A DNA stretch of 64,000 nt from Qipengyuania flava (GTDB lineage Bacteria; Pseudomonadota; Alphaproteobacteria; Sphingomonadales; Sphingomonadaceae), in contig NZ_CP080410.1 in NCBI RefSeq assembly GCF_019448255.1, forward strand, positions 620,001 through 684,000, written 5' to 3'. Below are positions 8,383 to 16,791 of this stretch, piece after piece. The first letter of the stretch is position 1. The number at the start of each line of letters is the position of its first letter. The notes under the pieces were generated by a model. It ran no database searches and was not told the origin of the DNA. It was given only the letters and a program-made list of their open reading frames with translations. The position numbers and the translations under genes are program-made.

Positions 8383-10914
8383 ATGAATGCACTAACGCGC
8401 GCAATGCTGCTGGCGACCAGCGTGATGCCCCTCTGCGCGACAAGCGCGGCAGCGCAGGACGCCGAGGACCGGGCCGGTTCGTCCGTCCCGATCGATGGCG
8501 AAGGCATGATCCATCCGGAGATCTGGCCGGCGCTCGAACCCTTGCCGCTCGATCCGGAAATCGAAGCGCGGATCGATCGCATCATGGCCCGCATGACCTT
8601 GGAACAGAAAGTCGGTCAGATCATCCAGGCCGATTCGAGCGCGGTCACGCCCGAAGAAGTGAAGCAGTACCGGCTCGGCTCGGTCCTCAGCGGCGGCAAC
8701 TCCGCTCCGGGGCCGCTGCCCTATGCCAGCGCGGATGCGTGGCTGGAGCTGGCCGATGCCTACTGGAACGCATCGACCGATGCTGAGGGCGTCGACATTG
8801 CGATCCCGATTATCTGGGGGATCGATGCGGTTCACGGTCACGCCAATCTGTTTGGGGCGACCGTTTTTCCGCACAACGTCGGCCTTGGCGCTGCGAACGA
8901 TCCCGACCTCGTTGAACGGATCATGCGGGCGACTGCGCGCGAACTGGTCGTCTCCGGCCACGACTGGACCTTTGCGCCCACGTTGGCCGTGCCGCGCGAC
9001 GATCGCTGGGGCAGGGGGTATGAGGGCTTTTCGGAAAGCCCCGAAATTGTCGTCTCCTATTCCGATCGGATCGTCGAAGGCTTGCAAGGCGCCTTCGGAT
9101 CGGACTCCTTCCTTTCCGATGGGCGCATCCTGTCCTCTGCCAAGCATTTCATCGCCGACGGCGGTACCGATGGCGGACGCGATCAGGGCGATGCCAGCAT
9201 CTCCGAAGAAGAGCTGCGCGATGTCCACGCGATGGGATACCTGCCCGCTATCGAAGCCGGCGTTCAGACGGTCATGATCTCCTTCTCCAGCTGGCAGGGC
9301 GTCAAGATGACCGCCAACCGCCCGCTGATCACCGATGTGCTCAAGGGCCGGATGGGGTTCAACGGCTTTGTCGTCAGCGACTGGAACGCCCACGGCCAGA
9401 TCCCGGGGTGCAGCAACACCGATTGTCCCGAGGCGCTCGATGCAGGGCTCGACATGTTCATGGCGCCCGACAGCTGGAAAGGCCTCTACGAAAGCACGCT
9501 GGCCCATGCGAAGTCAGGGCGCGTCCCGATGGCGCGGCTAGACGATGCGGTGCGCCGTATCCTGCGGGTGAAGCTGAACTACGGCCTTTTCGAAAAGGCA
9601 CCTCCGAGCGCCCGTCGCGGGGCTGGTGATACGAGCCAGCTTTCCAGTCCGGACCACGCCGCACTGGCGCGCGAGGCGGTGCGCAAATCGCTCGTGCTGC
9701 TCAAGAACGAAGGCCAGCTCCTGCCCTTAGAGGGTACCGGGCGGGTCCTTGTGGTCGGCGATGGTGCGGACAGCATCGCCAAGGCTTCTGGCGGGTGGAC
9801 GCTTTCGTGGCAGGGCGGGGCGCACACCAATGACGAATTCCCCGGCGGGACTTCAATCCTCGACGGGATCCGAAGCGCGGTCGAAGCGCGCGGCGGAACC
9901 GTCGTGTTCGACCGTGACGGGACCGGTGCGCCGGCCGCCGATGTGGTCATCGCGGTCTATGGCGAGGATGCTTACGCCGAGTTCCAGGGCGATCGGCAGA
10001 ACGTCGATTTCGACGACGGCGAGTTCGACACGGCGCGGCTCGCCGCTTTCCGCGAGGCCGGTATTCCGGTGGTTTCGGTATTCCTTTCCGGCCGTCCGCT
10101 ATGGACCAATCCGGAGATCAACGCCTCGGACGCATTTGTCGCGGCCTGGCTGCCCGGAAGTCAGGGGGCAGGCGTTGCCGATGTCCTCTTCCAGACCGAC
10201 CCTGCCTATGATTTCACCGGTCGCCTGTCGTTCTCCTGGCCGCGCGACGCGGGCCAGGCTGTCCTCAACGTCGGGCAGGCGGACTACGACCCCCTGTTCC
10301 CCTACGGCTACGGGCTGAGTTTCGGAGACGAGAGCACGGTCGGAACCTTGCCGGAGGATCCGGGCATCGACCTTGCAAGCTCGGCGAGCGGTGACGTGCT
10401 GTTCACCGGCGGCAGGGTTGCCGTGCCGTGGTCCCTCTACGGGCTGATCGACGGGGCGCAAACGCGCATGAACGGCACGACTTGGGATGGCGGCGACCTC
10501 GCCTTCTCCGGCACGGATCGCGCTGCCCAGGAGGATTCGCTCCGGATCGACTGGCGCCGCGGCGGGCCGCTCGTGCGCTTTGGAACATTCGACACGGTCG
10601 ATTTCTCGCGGCAAAGCAACGGTGCAATGGAACTGGCTTTCTTCGCCCGCAACTTCGGCGCCGAGCCGGCCGAGCTTGAAATCGGCCTCGGCTGCACGGG
10701 CGCGGAACAATGCGCCGCACCGATCCGGGTGCCGGTGGTGAGCGAGGAATGGCAGGAAGTCCGCGTCAGCCTCTCCTGCTTCGCCGATCGCGGCATTGAC
10801 CTCTCGCAGGTGAACACGGGGCTGGTGATCGGCTCGAAGGGCCCCGCATCCGTCGGGCTCTCTGACATCCGTCTCGCCCCGGACATCGATGCCATGAAGA
10901 CCTGCGGATCCTGA
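8383..10914 (+). CDS. Secreted GH3 beta-glucosidase (exo-beta-glucanase type)
   Basis: An 843-residue enzyme with a signal peptide (about residues 1-24, ending SAAAQ). The GH3 N-domain runs to about residue 400 with AKHFIADGG and the nucleophile D333 in GFVVSDWNAHG; the C-domain follows (~430-670, including DGEFDTARL and FPYGYGLSF). A C-terminal beta-sandwich like that of ExoP-type marine beta-glucosidases takes up ~680-843. It releases glucose from beta-glucosides or cello- and laminari-oligomers in the periplasm. The stop abuts the GTG of gluconokinase with no gap, so the two genes form one unit, and the LacI-type site at 8292 lies in its promoter region. No strong ribosome-binding site is visible before ATG 8383. 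Confidence 0.9.
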   Translation: MNALTRAMLLATSVMPLCATSAAAQDAEDRAGSSVPIDGEGMIHPEIWPALEPLPLDPEIEARIDRIMARMTLEQKVGQIIQADSSAVTPEEVKQYRLGSVLSGGNSAPGPLPYASADAWLELADAYWNASTDAEGVDIAIPIIWGIDAVHGHANLFGATVFPHNVGLGAANDPDLVERIMRATARELVVSGHDWTFAPTLAVPRDDRWGRGYEGFSESPEIVVSYSDRIVEGLQGAFGSDSFLSDGRILSSAKHFIADGGTDGGRDQGDASISEEELRDVHAMGYLPAIEAGVQTVMISFSSWQGVKMTANRPLITDVLKGRMGFNGFVVSDWNAHGQIPGCSNTDCPEALDAGLDMFMAPDSWKGLYESTLAHAKSGRVPMARLDDAVRRILRVKLNYGLFEKAPPSARRGAGDTSQLSSPDHAALAREAVRKSLVLLKNEGQLLPLEGTGRVLVVGDGADSIAKASGGWTLSWQGGAHTNDEFPGGTSILDGIRSAVEARGGTVVFDRDGTGAPAADVVIAVYGEDAYAEFQGDRQNVDFDDGEFDTARLAAFREAGIPVVSVFLSGRPLWTNPEINASDAFVAAWLPGSQGAGVADVLFQTDPAYDFTGRLSFSWPRDAGQAVLNVGQADYDPLFPYGYGLSFGDESTVGTLPEDPGIDLASSASGDVLFTGGRVAVPWSLYGLIDGAQTRMNGTTWDGGDLAFSGTDRAAQEDSLRIDWRRGGPLVRFGTFDTVDFSRQSNGAMELAFFARNFGAEPAELEIGLGCTGAEQCAAPIRVPVVSEEWQEVRVSLSCFADRGIDLSQVNTGLVIGSKGPASVGLSDIRLAPDIDAMKTCGS

Positions 10915-11412
10915 GTGTTCGGACCCCGCAGCCTGATAGTCCTCATGGGACCGAGCGGTTGCGGCAAGTCGACGGTGGGGCGTATTCTTTCGGAGATGGC
11001 CGATATCCCCTTCATCGAGGGGGATGATTATCATCCACCGGCCAATCGGCAGAAGATGGCGGGCGGATCACCCCTGACCGATGAGGATCGCAAGGCCTGG
11101 GTCGATGCGCTCGTAGGAGAAAGCGTGCGCCGGCCCGCGAGCCGCCTCGTGCTCGCCTGCTCGGCGCTAACGACTTACGTGCAGGATCGCTTGCGGTCGG
11201 AAAGCAAGCGGAATGTCCTGTTCGTTCTGCTGGATGCAGAGCGCGGCGAACTGGTTCGGCGTCTGGAAGAGCGGGAGAACCACTTCATGCCTGCCTCACT
11301 TGCCGACAGCCAGCTCGAAGCTCTGGAAGCGCCCGAGGATGCTTTGCGGGTCGATGCGTCGGATGACCCGCGGGCGATCGCGCGGGCCATCGCATGGAAG
11401 CTAGAAGACTAG
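10915..11412 (+). CDS. gntK: Gluconokinase
   Basis: A 165-residue cytoplasmic kinase with the P-loop GPSGCGKST near residues 12-20, EGDDYHP (substrate-binding Asp) and the LACSALTTYVQDRLR motif typical of gluconokinases of this size. It phosphorylates gluconate to 6-phosphogluconate for the Entner-Doudoroff or pentose phosphate route. The start is GTG 10915, directly after the GH3 stop. Its 3' end overlaps the convergent GntP permease gene by 12 bp. Together with the periplasmic lactonase and the permease it completes a path from beta-glucoside-derived gluconate to central metabolism. Confidence 0.92.
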   Translation: MFGPRSLIVLMGPSGCGKSTVGRILSEMADIPFIEGDDYHPPANRQKMAGGSPLTDEDRKAWVDALVGESVRRPASRLVLACSALTTYVQDRLRSESKRNVLFVLLDAERGELVRRLEERENHFMPASLADSQLEALEAPEDALRVDASDDPRAIARAIAWKLED

Positions 11413-12765
11413 AGCAAGAACCAGCACGACGGCGAAGCCGGTGAGCCCCACAAAGGTCGAAGACAGCGTCCATGTCCGCAGCGTTTCCGCCGAGCTCAGG
11501 CCGAAATAGCGCGAGACCAGCCAGAACCCGGAATCGTTCACGTGACTGGCCATGCTCGCGCCCGAGGCAATCGCGATGGTGAGCAAGGCGAGATCGATCG
11601 GCGGCAGGCCCGCTTCGACAGCAACAGGCGCCGTCAGGCCCGCAGCGGTCAGCATCGCCACCGTCGCCGATCCTTGCGCAACGCGCACGACAAGTGCCAG
11701 CAGGAAGCCTGCGAGCAGGGGTGCGATACCCAGTCCCAGCAAGCTTTCGGCAAGCATGGCACCGGCCCCTGTGTCGACAAGGACCTGTTTGAACGCCCCG
11801 CCAGCACCGGTCACCAACAGGATTACGGCGGTGGGTTCGAGCGCACGGGCCAGAACATCGTCCCGCCTCTCGCGCTCCTGCTGGTCGCACGGAGCGAGGA
11901 GGACGGCCGTGACGCCGCAGGCAATGATCAGCGCAACGAAGGGATGACCGATGAACTCAGCCGCTTCCCGCATCGCAGGCGGTGCGCCAAGCGGCCCGGC
12001 GAGCGCGCCGGTAACGATCAGGATGATCGGGAGGCCGATAGAGGCGATCGCGCGCCTGGCAAGGCGTGGATCGGCCGGGACCTTCTCGCTGCGAACCTCC
12101 AGGAGATTCACCTGCCCTTCCGGCAGCGCGCCTTTGCTGGCGAGCGCTCGCGTGAGAAGAGGGCCGGCGATCAGCATGGCTGGCAGGCCTGCGGCAAAGC
12201 CGCACAGGATAACAAGACCGATTTCGGCCGAAAGAATTTCGGCCACGGCCACAGGCCCCGGGGTCGGCGGAATGAAGGCGTGGGCGGTCGCGAGGCCTGC
12301 CAGGAGCGGCAGGCCGAAATAGAGGGCCGGACGGCCGGATGTGTGCGCGAGCGAGGCCACGAGGGGGAACAGCAGCACCAAGCCGACATCGAAGAACACC
12401 GGGATCGCGATGGCGCTACCCACCACTCCCATTGCAATAGAAGCGCGGCTCGGCTCGCGCGATCCGACCAGGCTTTGTGCGAGGGCCGCCGCGCCTCCCG
12501 ATGCCTCGAGATAGCCGCCCAGCAGGGCGCCAAGCCCGACGATGACGGCGATGAATCCGAGCACGCCGCCCATGCCCTGCGTGACCGAGGTCACAACGGC
12601 ATCGGGCGCGAGGCCCGCAAGCAGGCCGGTTCCGAATGTGGCCACCAGCAGGGCGGAAAAAGCGTTGATCTGGCGCACCAGGATCATGGCGAGCAAGGCT
12701 ACGACGCCCAGAACTGTCGCCGCGAGGGGGCGCCACTCAACCAGGGTCTCGACAAACGCGTCCAC
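11401..12765 (-). CDS. GntP-family gluconate permease
   Basis: A 454-residue integral membrane protein with 12 or more hydrophobic segments, the usual length for GntP-family gluconate:H+ symporters. Family-like stretches include PVFFDVGLVLLFPLV, AHAFIPPTPGPVAVAEIL, and a C-terminal ASHVNDSGFWLVSRYFGLS, which is highly characteristic of GntP/GntT. It starts at GTG 12765, 15 bp after the cupin lipoprotein gene, and both are probably transcribed from the operator-bearing region at 13255-13371. It imports gluconate made in the periplasm for the convergent gluconokinase. Confidence 0.92.
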   Translation of the reverse strand: MDAFVETLVEWRPLAATVLGVVALLAMILVRQINAFSALLVATFGTGLLAGLAPDAVVTSVTQGMGGVLGFIAVIVGLGALLGGYLEASGGAAALAQSLVGSREPSRASIAMGVVGSAIAIPVFFDVGLVLLFPLVASLAHTSGRPALYFGLPLLAGLATAHAFIPPTPGPVAVAEILSAEIGLVILCGFAAGLPAMLIAGPLLTRALASKGALPEGQVNLLEVRSEKVPADPRLARRAIASIGLPIILIVTGALAGPLGAPPAMREAAEFIGHPFVALIIACGVTAVLLAPCDQQERERRDDVLARALEPTAVILLVTGAGGAFKQVLVDTGAGAMLAESLLGLGIAPLLAGFLLALVVRVAQGSATVAMLTAAGLTAPVAVEAGLPPIDLALLTIAIASGASMASHVNDSGFWLVSRYFGLSSAETLRTWTLSSTFVGLTGFAVVLVLALVF

Positions 12766-12780
12766 TTGGCCCGTCCGCCC

Positions 12781-13254
12781 TCAGCCGGCCGGGTCTTGCG
12801 GAACCGGTACGCCCTTCGAATGCCATTTCCAGAAAACGAAGCGCAGCGGTTCGTCGCCTGTGTTCCGGATTCCGTGAAGGTCCCAGCTGCCAGCGTAGAG
12901 CATGTCCCCTGCCGAAGCGGCAAAGCTGCGCTCGCCGATAGTCCATTCTCCGGTGCCTTCCAGCACCATCAGGAACTCTTCTTCATGGTGGCGGTGGGGA
13001 GGATGGATCTCGAGACCGGGCTTGATCGTGGCTGTGCCCGAGAGGAGGTCCTGCACTCCGTCGGTCTCGCCTTCGAAATAGGTCACGCCGGTGCCCCAGT
13101 CTTCCTCAGAGGTCGTCGCCTCCGCTGCGGAGAGCACGCGCGTCTCAAGACCAGCTACTGCCGCTTCATTGCCGTCTGTCTTGACCGCTGGCTCCGCCCC
13201 GGAGCAGCCGCTGACAAGTAAGCCGCCCAACACGGCTATGAATAGTGTGCGCAA
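12781..13254 (-). CDS. Cupin-domain lipoprotein
   Basis: A 157-residue protein with a lipoprotein signal (VLGGLLVSGC, acylated Cys near residue 17) and a single cupin barrel in the second half. Metal-ligand type residues are in PPHRHHEEEFLMVLEG, followed by a second cupin motif with GDMLYAGSWDLHGIRN. It starts with TTG 13254, supported by AGGGAG about 8 nt upstream. It leads the GntP gene by 15 bp. A role in binding or isomerising a sugar acid at the membrane surface fits the context but is inference; the family does not fix a reaction. Confidence 0.8.
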   Translation of the reverse strand: MRTLFIAVLGGLLVSGCSGAEPAVKTDGNEAAVAGLETRVLSAAEATTSEEDWGTGVTYFEGETDGVQDLLSGTATIKPGLEIHPPHRHHEEEFLMVLEGTGEWTIGERSFAASAGDMLYAGSWDLHGIRNTGDEPLRFVFWKWHSKGVPVPQDPAG

Positions 13255-13283
13255 TGGACCTTCTCCCTAAATCGTTCGGACAA

Positions 13284-13299
13284 TTGATAACGTTGTCAA
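13284..13299. promoter_or_regulatory. LacI-type operator upstream of the cupin-gntP unit
   Basis: TTGATAACGTTGTCAA is a near-perfect 16-bp palindrome with a CG centre, 30 bp before the cupin start codon. On the minus strand its start reads TTGACA, a -35 hexamer. It matches the site between the SMP-30 and GH3 genes in 14 of 16 positions, pointing to joint control of both units by one LacI-family repressor. Confidence 0.6.
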
Positions 13300-13371
13300 G
13301 ACAGGGGCGCAAGGGCGGCGATTGCAGTTGCCCAACTCGTCGGTTGGCCACCGCTGGCGGCGTGCAAGATG

Positions 13372-13950
13372 TCAGTCGGGGGTGCCCGGACCCATCCCGG
13401 CCAGCTGCTCGAGCTCTTCGAGCGTGTAACGCTGGGGGATGTGCTGCGGGCAGTTCCAGTCGAAGCCCGCCAAGGAGATAACGAAAGCGCGCTCCGGCAC
13501 CGCCTTGTATTCCGGGTCGTGAAGGCGAGCGATGAGATCGGGGTCCTCGGCGATGTCCACGAGTTCGACCGTTCCGAGGATCTTGAGCCGGCGGCGGCCC
13601 GGGTAATCCATCAGGAACAGCGAAATGCGGTCGTTGCCCTGCAAATTGCCGACGCTTAGGTACTGGCGGTTGCCGCGAAAATCCGCGTAGGCAAGGCGCC
13701 GCTCGTCGAGCACCTTGAGGAACCCTCGCGGCCCGCCCCGGAACTGGACATAGGGCCAGCCGGTCTCCGAAACGGTGGCCTGGTAGAAGCCATCGCGCGC
13801 CGCGATGAACTCCGCTTCGCGCGCAGTTAACAGATCGCCGCCGGACATCGCGGGAGTGAGGAAGCGGGCGTAGCTATCGGCGCTGCCCTGCTGTTCCTGT
13901 ATGGCCCGGACATTGGGCGTGAAGGTGAGTTCGGCGTAGGCACGGGCCAT
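13372..13950 (-). CDS. Pyridoxamine 5'-phosphate oxidase-like flavin protein
   Basis: A 192-residue protein of the PNPOx-like split-barrel superfamily. The core (residues ~40-140) has ARDGFYQATVSETGWPYVQFRG, a GNRQYLSVGNL stretch and RISLFLMDYPGRRRLKILG, as in general-stress FMN-binding members. It has no signal peptide. ATG 13950 follows GAGGAG at a 7-nt spacing. It is the last of four minus-strand genes for small redox or stress-type proteins and is separated from the DUF1348 gene by 18 bp. The physiological substrate is unknown. Confidence 0.82.
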   Translation of the reverse strand: MARAYAELTFTPNVRAIQEQQGSADSYARFLTPAMSGGDLLTAREAEFIAARDGFYQATVSETGWPYVQFRGGPRGFLKVLDERRLAYADFRGNRQYLSVGNLQGNDRISLFLMDYPGRRRLKILGTVELVDIAEDPDLIARLHDPEYKAVPERAFVISLAGFDWNCPQHIPQRYTLEELEQLAGMGPGTPD

Positions 13951-13968
13951 GGGGTTTCTCCTCTTGGG

Positions 13969-14391
13969 TCAGGCGGTCAGGCGGCGGTCGGTTTCGGCGA
14001 TGGGCTGGTCGTTGATGCTGGCGTAGCGGCGGCGCATCAGGCCATCCTCATCGAACTCCCACATCTCGTTGCCGTGGCTGCGAAACCATTGCCCGCTGTC
14101 GTCGTGCCACTCGTACTCGAAGCGCACGGCGATGCGGTTCTCGGTGAAGGCCCAAAGCGTTTTCTTGAGGCGGTATTCGTGTTCGCTTGCCCATTTGCGC
14201 TCCAGAAAGTTGCGGATTTCGGCGCGTCCCTTGAGGAAGGTCGAGCGGTTTCGCCACTCGCTGTCTTCTGAATAAGCGAGCGCCACACGCTCTGGATCGC
14301 GGGTGTTCCAGGCGTCTTCGGCGGCCTGCACTTTCGCGGCGGCCGTCTCGGCGGAGAAGGGCGGGAGGATGGGGGCTTTGGCTGGGGTCAT
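13969..14391 (-). CDS. DUF1348 / NTF2-like small protein
   Basis: A 140-residue NTF2-fold protein of the DUF1348 type: [43 protein letters not shown] and [14 protein letters not shown] follow the family in order. An in-frame extension to 14541 would add 50 low-complexity residues with no family likeness, so the ATG at 14391 ([12 protein letters not shown]) is used, although no clear ribosome-binding site precedes it. No enzymatic role is assigned to this family. It lies between the PNPOx-like and YHS genes. Confidence 0.8.
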   Translation of the reverse strand: MTPAKAPILPPFSAETAAAKVQAAEDAWNTRDPERVALAYSEDSEWRNRSTFLKGRAEIRNFLERKWASEHEYRLKKTLWAFTENRIAVRFEYEWHDDSGQWFRSHGNEMWEFDEDGLMRRRYASINDQPIAETDRRLTA

Positions 14392-14501
14392 GGGAATAAC
14401 TCGCGAGGGGATTGTGGCGGGGTGCGGCGTTGGGAGGGAGGGGGACAGATCGCCGCACCCCGCCTTGGGTGGACCGGGCGGGTACCCGGCCCGGATCGGG
14501 A

Positions 14502-14984
14502 TCAGAGGTCTTCGACCGGTGTGTGCTTGATCTGCGGCCACTGCTCTTCGGCCTTTCGCAGCGTGTTTTCCTTGTCCGCCAGGTAGCGTTCGAACACGGC
14601 GGCGTTGACGAACAGGTACAGCTTGCCATCGACGATGTCGGCGTAACGCGGGTCGCCGTCGAGCTTCTTGCCCAGCGCCACGGCGTAGGCGCAGAAGCCG
14701 CCGTACTGGGGCAGGTATTTCACCGGGTCGGCCTTGAAGCGCTCCGCCGCAATGGTCGAGGCGAAGTAGTAGGCGACACCGTCGTGGACGACGGCGTGCT
14801 TCGCATCACCTTCGGCAACGGCGTTCAGCGTGCTGAGGGCGACCGTGTCGACGCCGTGGACACCAAGCCCGGCGCCATCGAGCGAATAACCGGACGAGAC
14901 GTTGTATTCATCGGCCGCGATCGCGGGGGCTGCGATGCCAATGGCAAGGGCGGCGAGGGCGAGCTTGAGGGGGGTAACGCGCAT
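14502..14984 (-). CDS. Exported YHS-domain protein
   Basis: A 160-residue protein with a signal peptide ([16 protein letters not shown], cleaved after APAIA, about residue 23). The mature part has the YHS-type region common in proteobacterial periplasmic proteins: [56 protein letters not shown] bound metal or heme is possible but not shown. ATG 14984 is chosen because AAGGAG lies 7 nt upstream; a longer frame to 15119 lacks both a signal and family similarity. It sits 144 bp downstream of the isochorismatase-like gene on the same strand. Confidence 0.8.
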   Translation of the reverse strand: MRVTPLKLALAALAIGIAAPAIAADEYNVSSGYSLDGAGLGVHGVDTVALSTLNAVAEGDAKHAVVHDGVAYYFASTIAAERFKADPVKYLPQYGGFCAYAVALGKKLDGDPRYADIVDGKLYLFVNAAVFERYLADKENTLRKAEEQWPQIKHTPVEDL

Positions 14985-15128
14985 TGAACTGCTCCTTGAG
15001 GGTTTGGCCTGGGTCGGCCGGGACAGGAAAAGGGAGCGGGGCCGGGAGCTTGGGGGGAGACGGGGGACGTGCTCCCGGCCGCCGCTGCGTGACCGGGGCC
15101 GGACAGGTGCCCCGGTCACCGATCATGG

Positions 15129-15974
15129 TCAGCGGGCGTAGGCCGTACGAATGGCCGCAACCGTGTTGTCGGTGTTGTCGACTGCGCTGGCGATCATGCG
15201 GAAGTTGGTGAGCGAGGCGGCGTAGCCGTCATAGAACGGCGTGATTGCGCCGGCCGTGGCATCGGTCACCACCATCACCTCGAAGCCCGCCTCGATCAGG
15301 GCGCGCATGTGGGATTCGGTGCACAGGTTCGACGACATGCCGCCGAGCACGACCTTGGAGATACCCGCCTTGCGCAGCTGCAGGACGAGGTCGTTGCTGT
15401 CGGGACCGTAGACTTTGTGCGGGCTGGTCACGACCGTGCGGCCGTTGTTGATATGGGGCTTGTACTGCTCGAGCCAGTCGGCGCCCGAGCCTTCGAACCC
15501 TTCGAGCGTCAGCGCATGGGGGCGGTCGAACATGCCGATGGAATGCATCAGCGTTTCGAGCGCGCCTTCGAACTGCCAGCGATGGTCGTGCTCGAAATAG
15601 TAATGCGGCGAAATGAACACCGGCATCCCGGTTTCATCGGCAACCTCGAAAAGCGCGCCCAGGTTCTCGACCGTGCCGTTCTCGGTGATGCTCTGGCCGA
15701 CAACGCCCCAGGTTACGCCATCGGGCGAAAGGAAATCGTTCTGCGGGTCGGTGATGACGATGGCCGTCTTGCCCGGTTCGATCGTGAAACCCGGCATCGG
15801 CAGGCCGTCGTCAACCGGCGGAGCCTTGGCCGTGGCGGCGCTGGGTTCGCGAGCGTCGGCCTGCGCCGTGAACACGGGAGCGATGGCGAGGGCCAGCAGG
15901 CCGGCGAGGCCAACGGCGTGGCCGAGAGTGGTCTTGGTGGCCGCTTTGGGGCGGTGGGAAGCGTAGGGGGGCAT
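15129..15974 (-). CDS. Exported isochorismatase-family cysteine hydrolase
   Basis: A 281-residue protein with an N-terminal hydrophobic signal (residues ~15-45, ending in a QADA-like site) and an isochorismatase-like fold. The catalytic triad candidates are Asp in VITDPQNDFL, Lys in SPHKVYG and Cys in GGMSSNLCTESH. Such enzymes hydrolyse amides or isochorismate-like substrates; the export signal is unusual for true isochorismatases and suggests an amidase-type role. ATG 15974 has GGAAGGAA about 7 nt upstream; the GTG at 16022 has no such site. It is divergent from the TetR gene, with candidate operators between. Confidence 0.83.
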   Translation of the reverse strand: MPPYASHRPKAATKTTLGHAVGLAGLLALAIAPVFTAQADAREPSAATAKAPPVDDGLPMPGFTIEPGKTAIVITDPQNDFLSPDGVTWGVVGQSITENGTVENLGALFEVADETGMPVFISPHYYFEHDHRWQFEGALETLMHSIGMFDRPHALTLEGFEGSGADWLEQYKPHINNGRTVVTSPHKVYGPDSNDLVLQLRKAGISKVVLGGMSSNLCTESHMRALIEAGFEVMVVTDATAGAITPFYDGYAASLTNFRMIASAVDNTDNTVAAIRTAYAR

Positions 15975-16007
15975 CAAACTTTCCTTCCGATTGGCGAGAG
16001 TGACATT

Positions 16008-16051
16008 AACTGATCGGTTCACCTTGAATGGAGAAGGGTAACTGATCTGTC
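16008..16051. promoter_or_regulatory. Candidate TetR operator pair
   Basis: Two copies of AACTGATCNGTN occur at 16008-16019 (AACTGATCGGTT, a near palindrome) and 16040-16051 (AACTGATCTGTC), 32 bp apart or about three helical turns. They lie in the 227-bp gap between the isochorismatase-like gene and the divergent tetR gene, which is the expected place for TetR autoregulatory sites. Confidence 0.45.
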
Positions 16052-16201
16052 AATGTAAAATCTCATGCCAGACCGATCCACCGCCGCTGTGGCGCGTGTG
16101 TTTGGCGGTTAACCCATCGATTTATAACGGGAAAAAATTGTGCCTCTTGAAAAGCCTAGGACCTGATCTATTTACCGTTAGGTCAACCTTAGGAGTGCAA
16201 T

Positions 16202-16777
16202 ATGAGCGCCTCGAAGCGCGAAGAACTGGTCCAGAAGGCGCTCGAGTCGTTCTATCGCGGGGGCTTCCACGCGATCGGAATGGACCGGCTTGCCAAGGAG
16301 ACCGGCGTCTCCAAGACCGCGATCTACAAGCACTTCCGTTCCAAGGATGAGCTGATCCTGGCGACCTTGCGCCTGCGCGACGAACAGTTTCGCAACTGGC
16401 TGACGCGGCGCACCGAGGCGCTTGCCAGCGACCCGCGCGAGCGCCTGCTGGCGATCTTCGATGCGCTTGGCGAATGGTTCGCCGAACCCGGTTTTCGCAG
16501 CTGCATGTTCATCAAGGCCTCGTCCGAGTTCCAGACTCGGGGTGAGCCGATCCACACCATGTCGGCCGAGCACAAGCACCTGCTGGCGCGCTATTTCGCC
16601 AAGCTCGCGACCGAAGCCGGTGCGCGCGATCCCGAAGACCTCGCGCGGCAAATCCTGCTGATCAAGGAAGGCGCGATCGTGCTGGCGCACCTCCACGATC
16701 CGGCAAAGGTGACGAGCGACGCCAAGGCGCTCGCTTTGGTGGCTGTCGAAGCTGGAATTCCCGGCACGCAGCCGTAA
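16202..16777 (+). CDS. TetR/AcrR-family regulator
   Basis: A 191-residue regulator. The N-terminal helix-turn-helix spans about residues 5-50 (ELVQKALESFYRGGFHAIGMDRLAKETGVSKTAIYKHF in outline) and the C-terminal part is the all-helical ligand domain (FIKASSEFQ, LLARYFAKLATEAG, LIKEGAIVLAHLH). ATG 16202 follows TTAGGAG. It is divergent from the isochorismatase-YHS-DUF1348-PNPOx row and 14 bp upstream of a cupin gene, so it probably controls both. The ligand is unknown. Confidence 0.9.
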   Translation: MSASKREELVQKALESFYRGGFHAIGMDRLAKETGVSKTAIYKHFRSKDELILATLRLRDEQFRNWLTRRTEALASDPRERLLAIFDALGEWFAEPGFRSCMFIKASSEFQTRGEPIHTMSAEHKHLLARYFAKLATEAGARDPEDLARQILLIKEGAIVLAHLHDPAKVTSDAKALALVAVEAGIPGTQP

Positions 16778-16791
16778 CGAAAGGGCCTGCC

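Noticed and set aside
11542-13221. A 559-codon plus-strand frame opposite the GntP and cupin genes
   Set aside because: Highly charged composition without any family motif, while the opposite strand encodes a clear permease and a cupin lipoprotein.
14985-15119. N-terminal extension of the YHS protein
   Set aside because: It would bury the signal peptide behind 45 Arg/Pro-rich residues; ATG 14984 has AAGGAG at ideal spacing.
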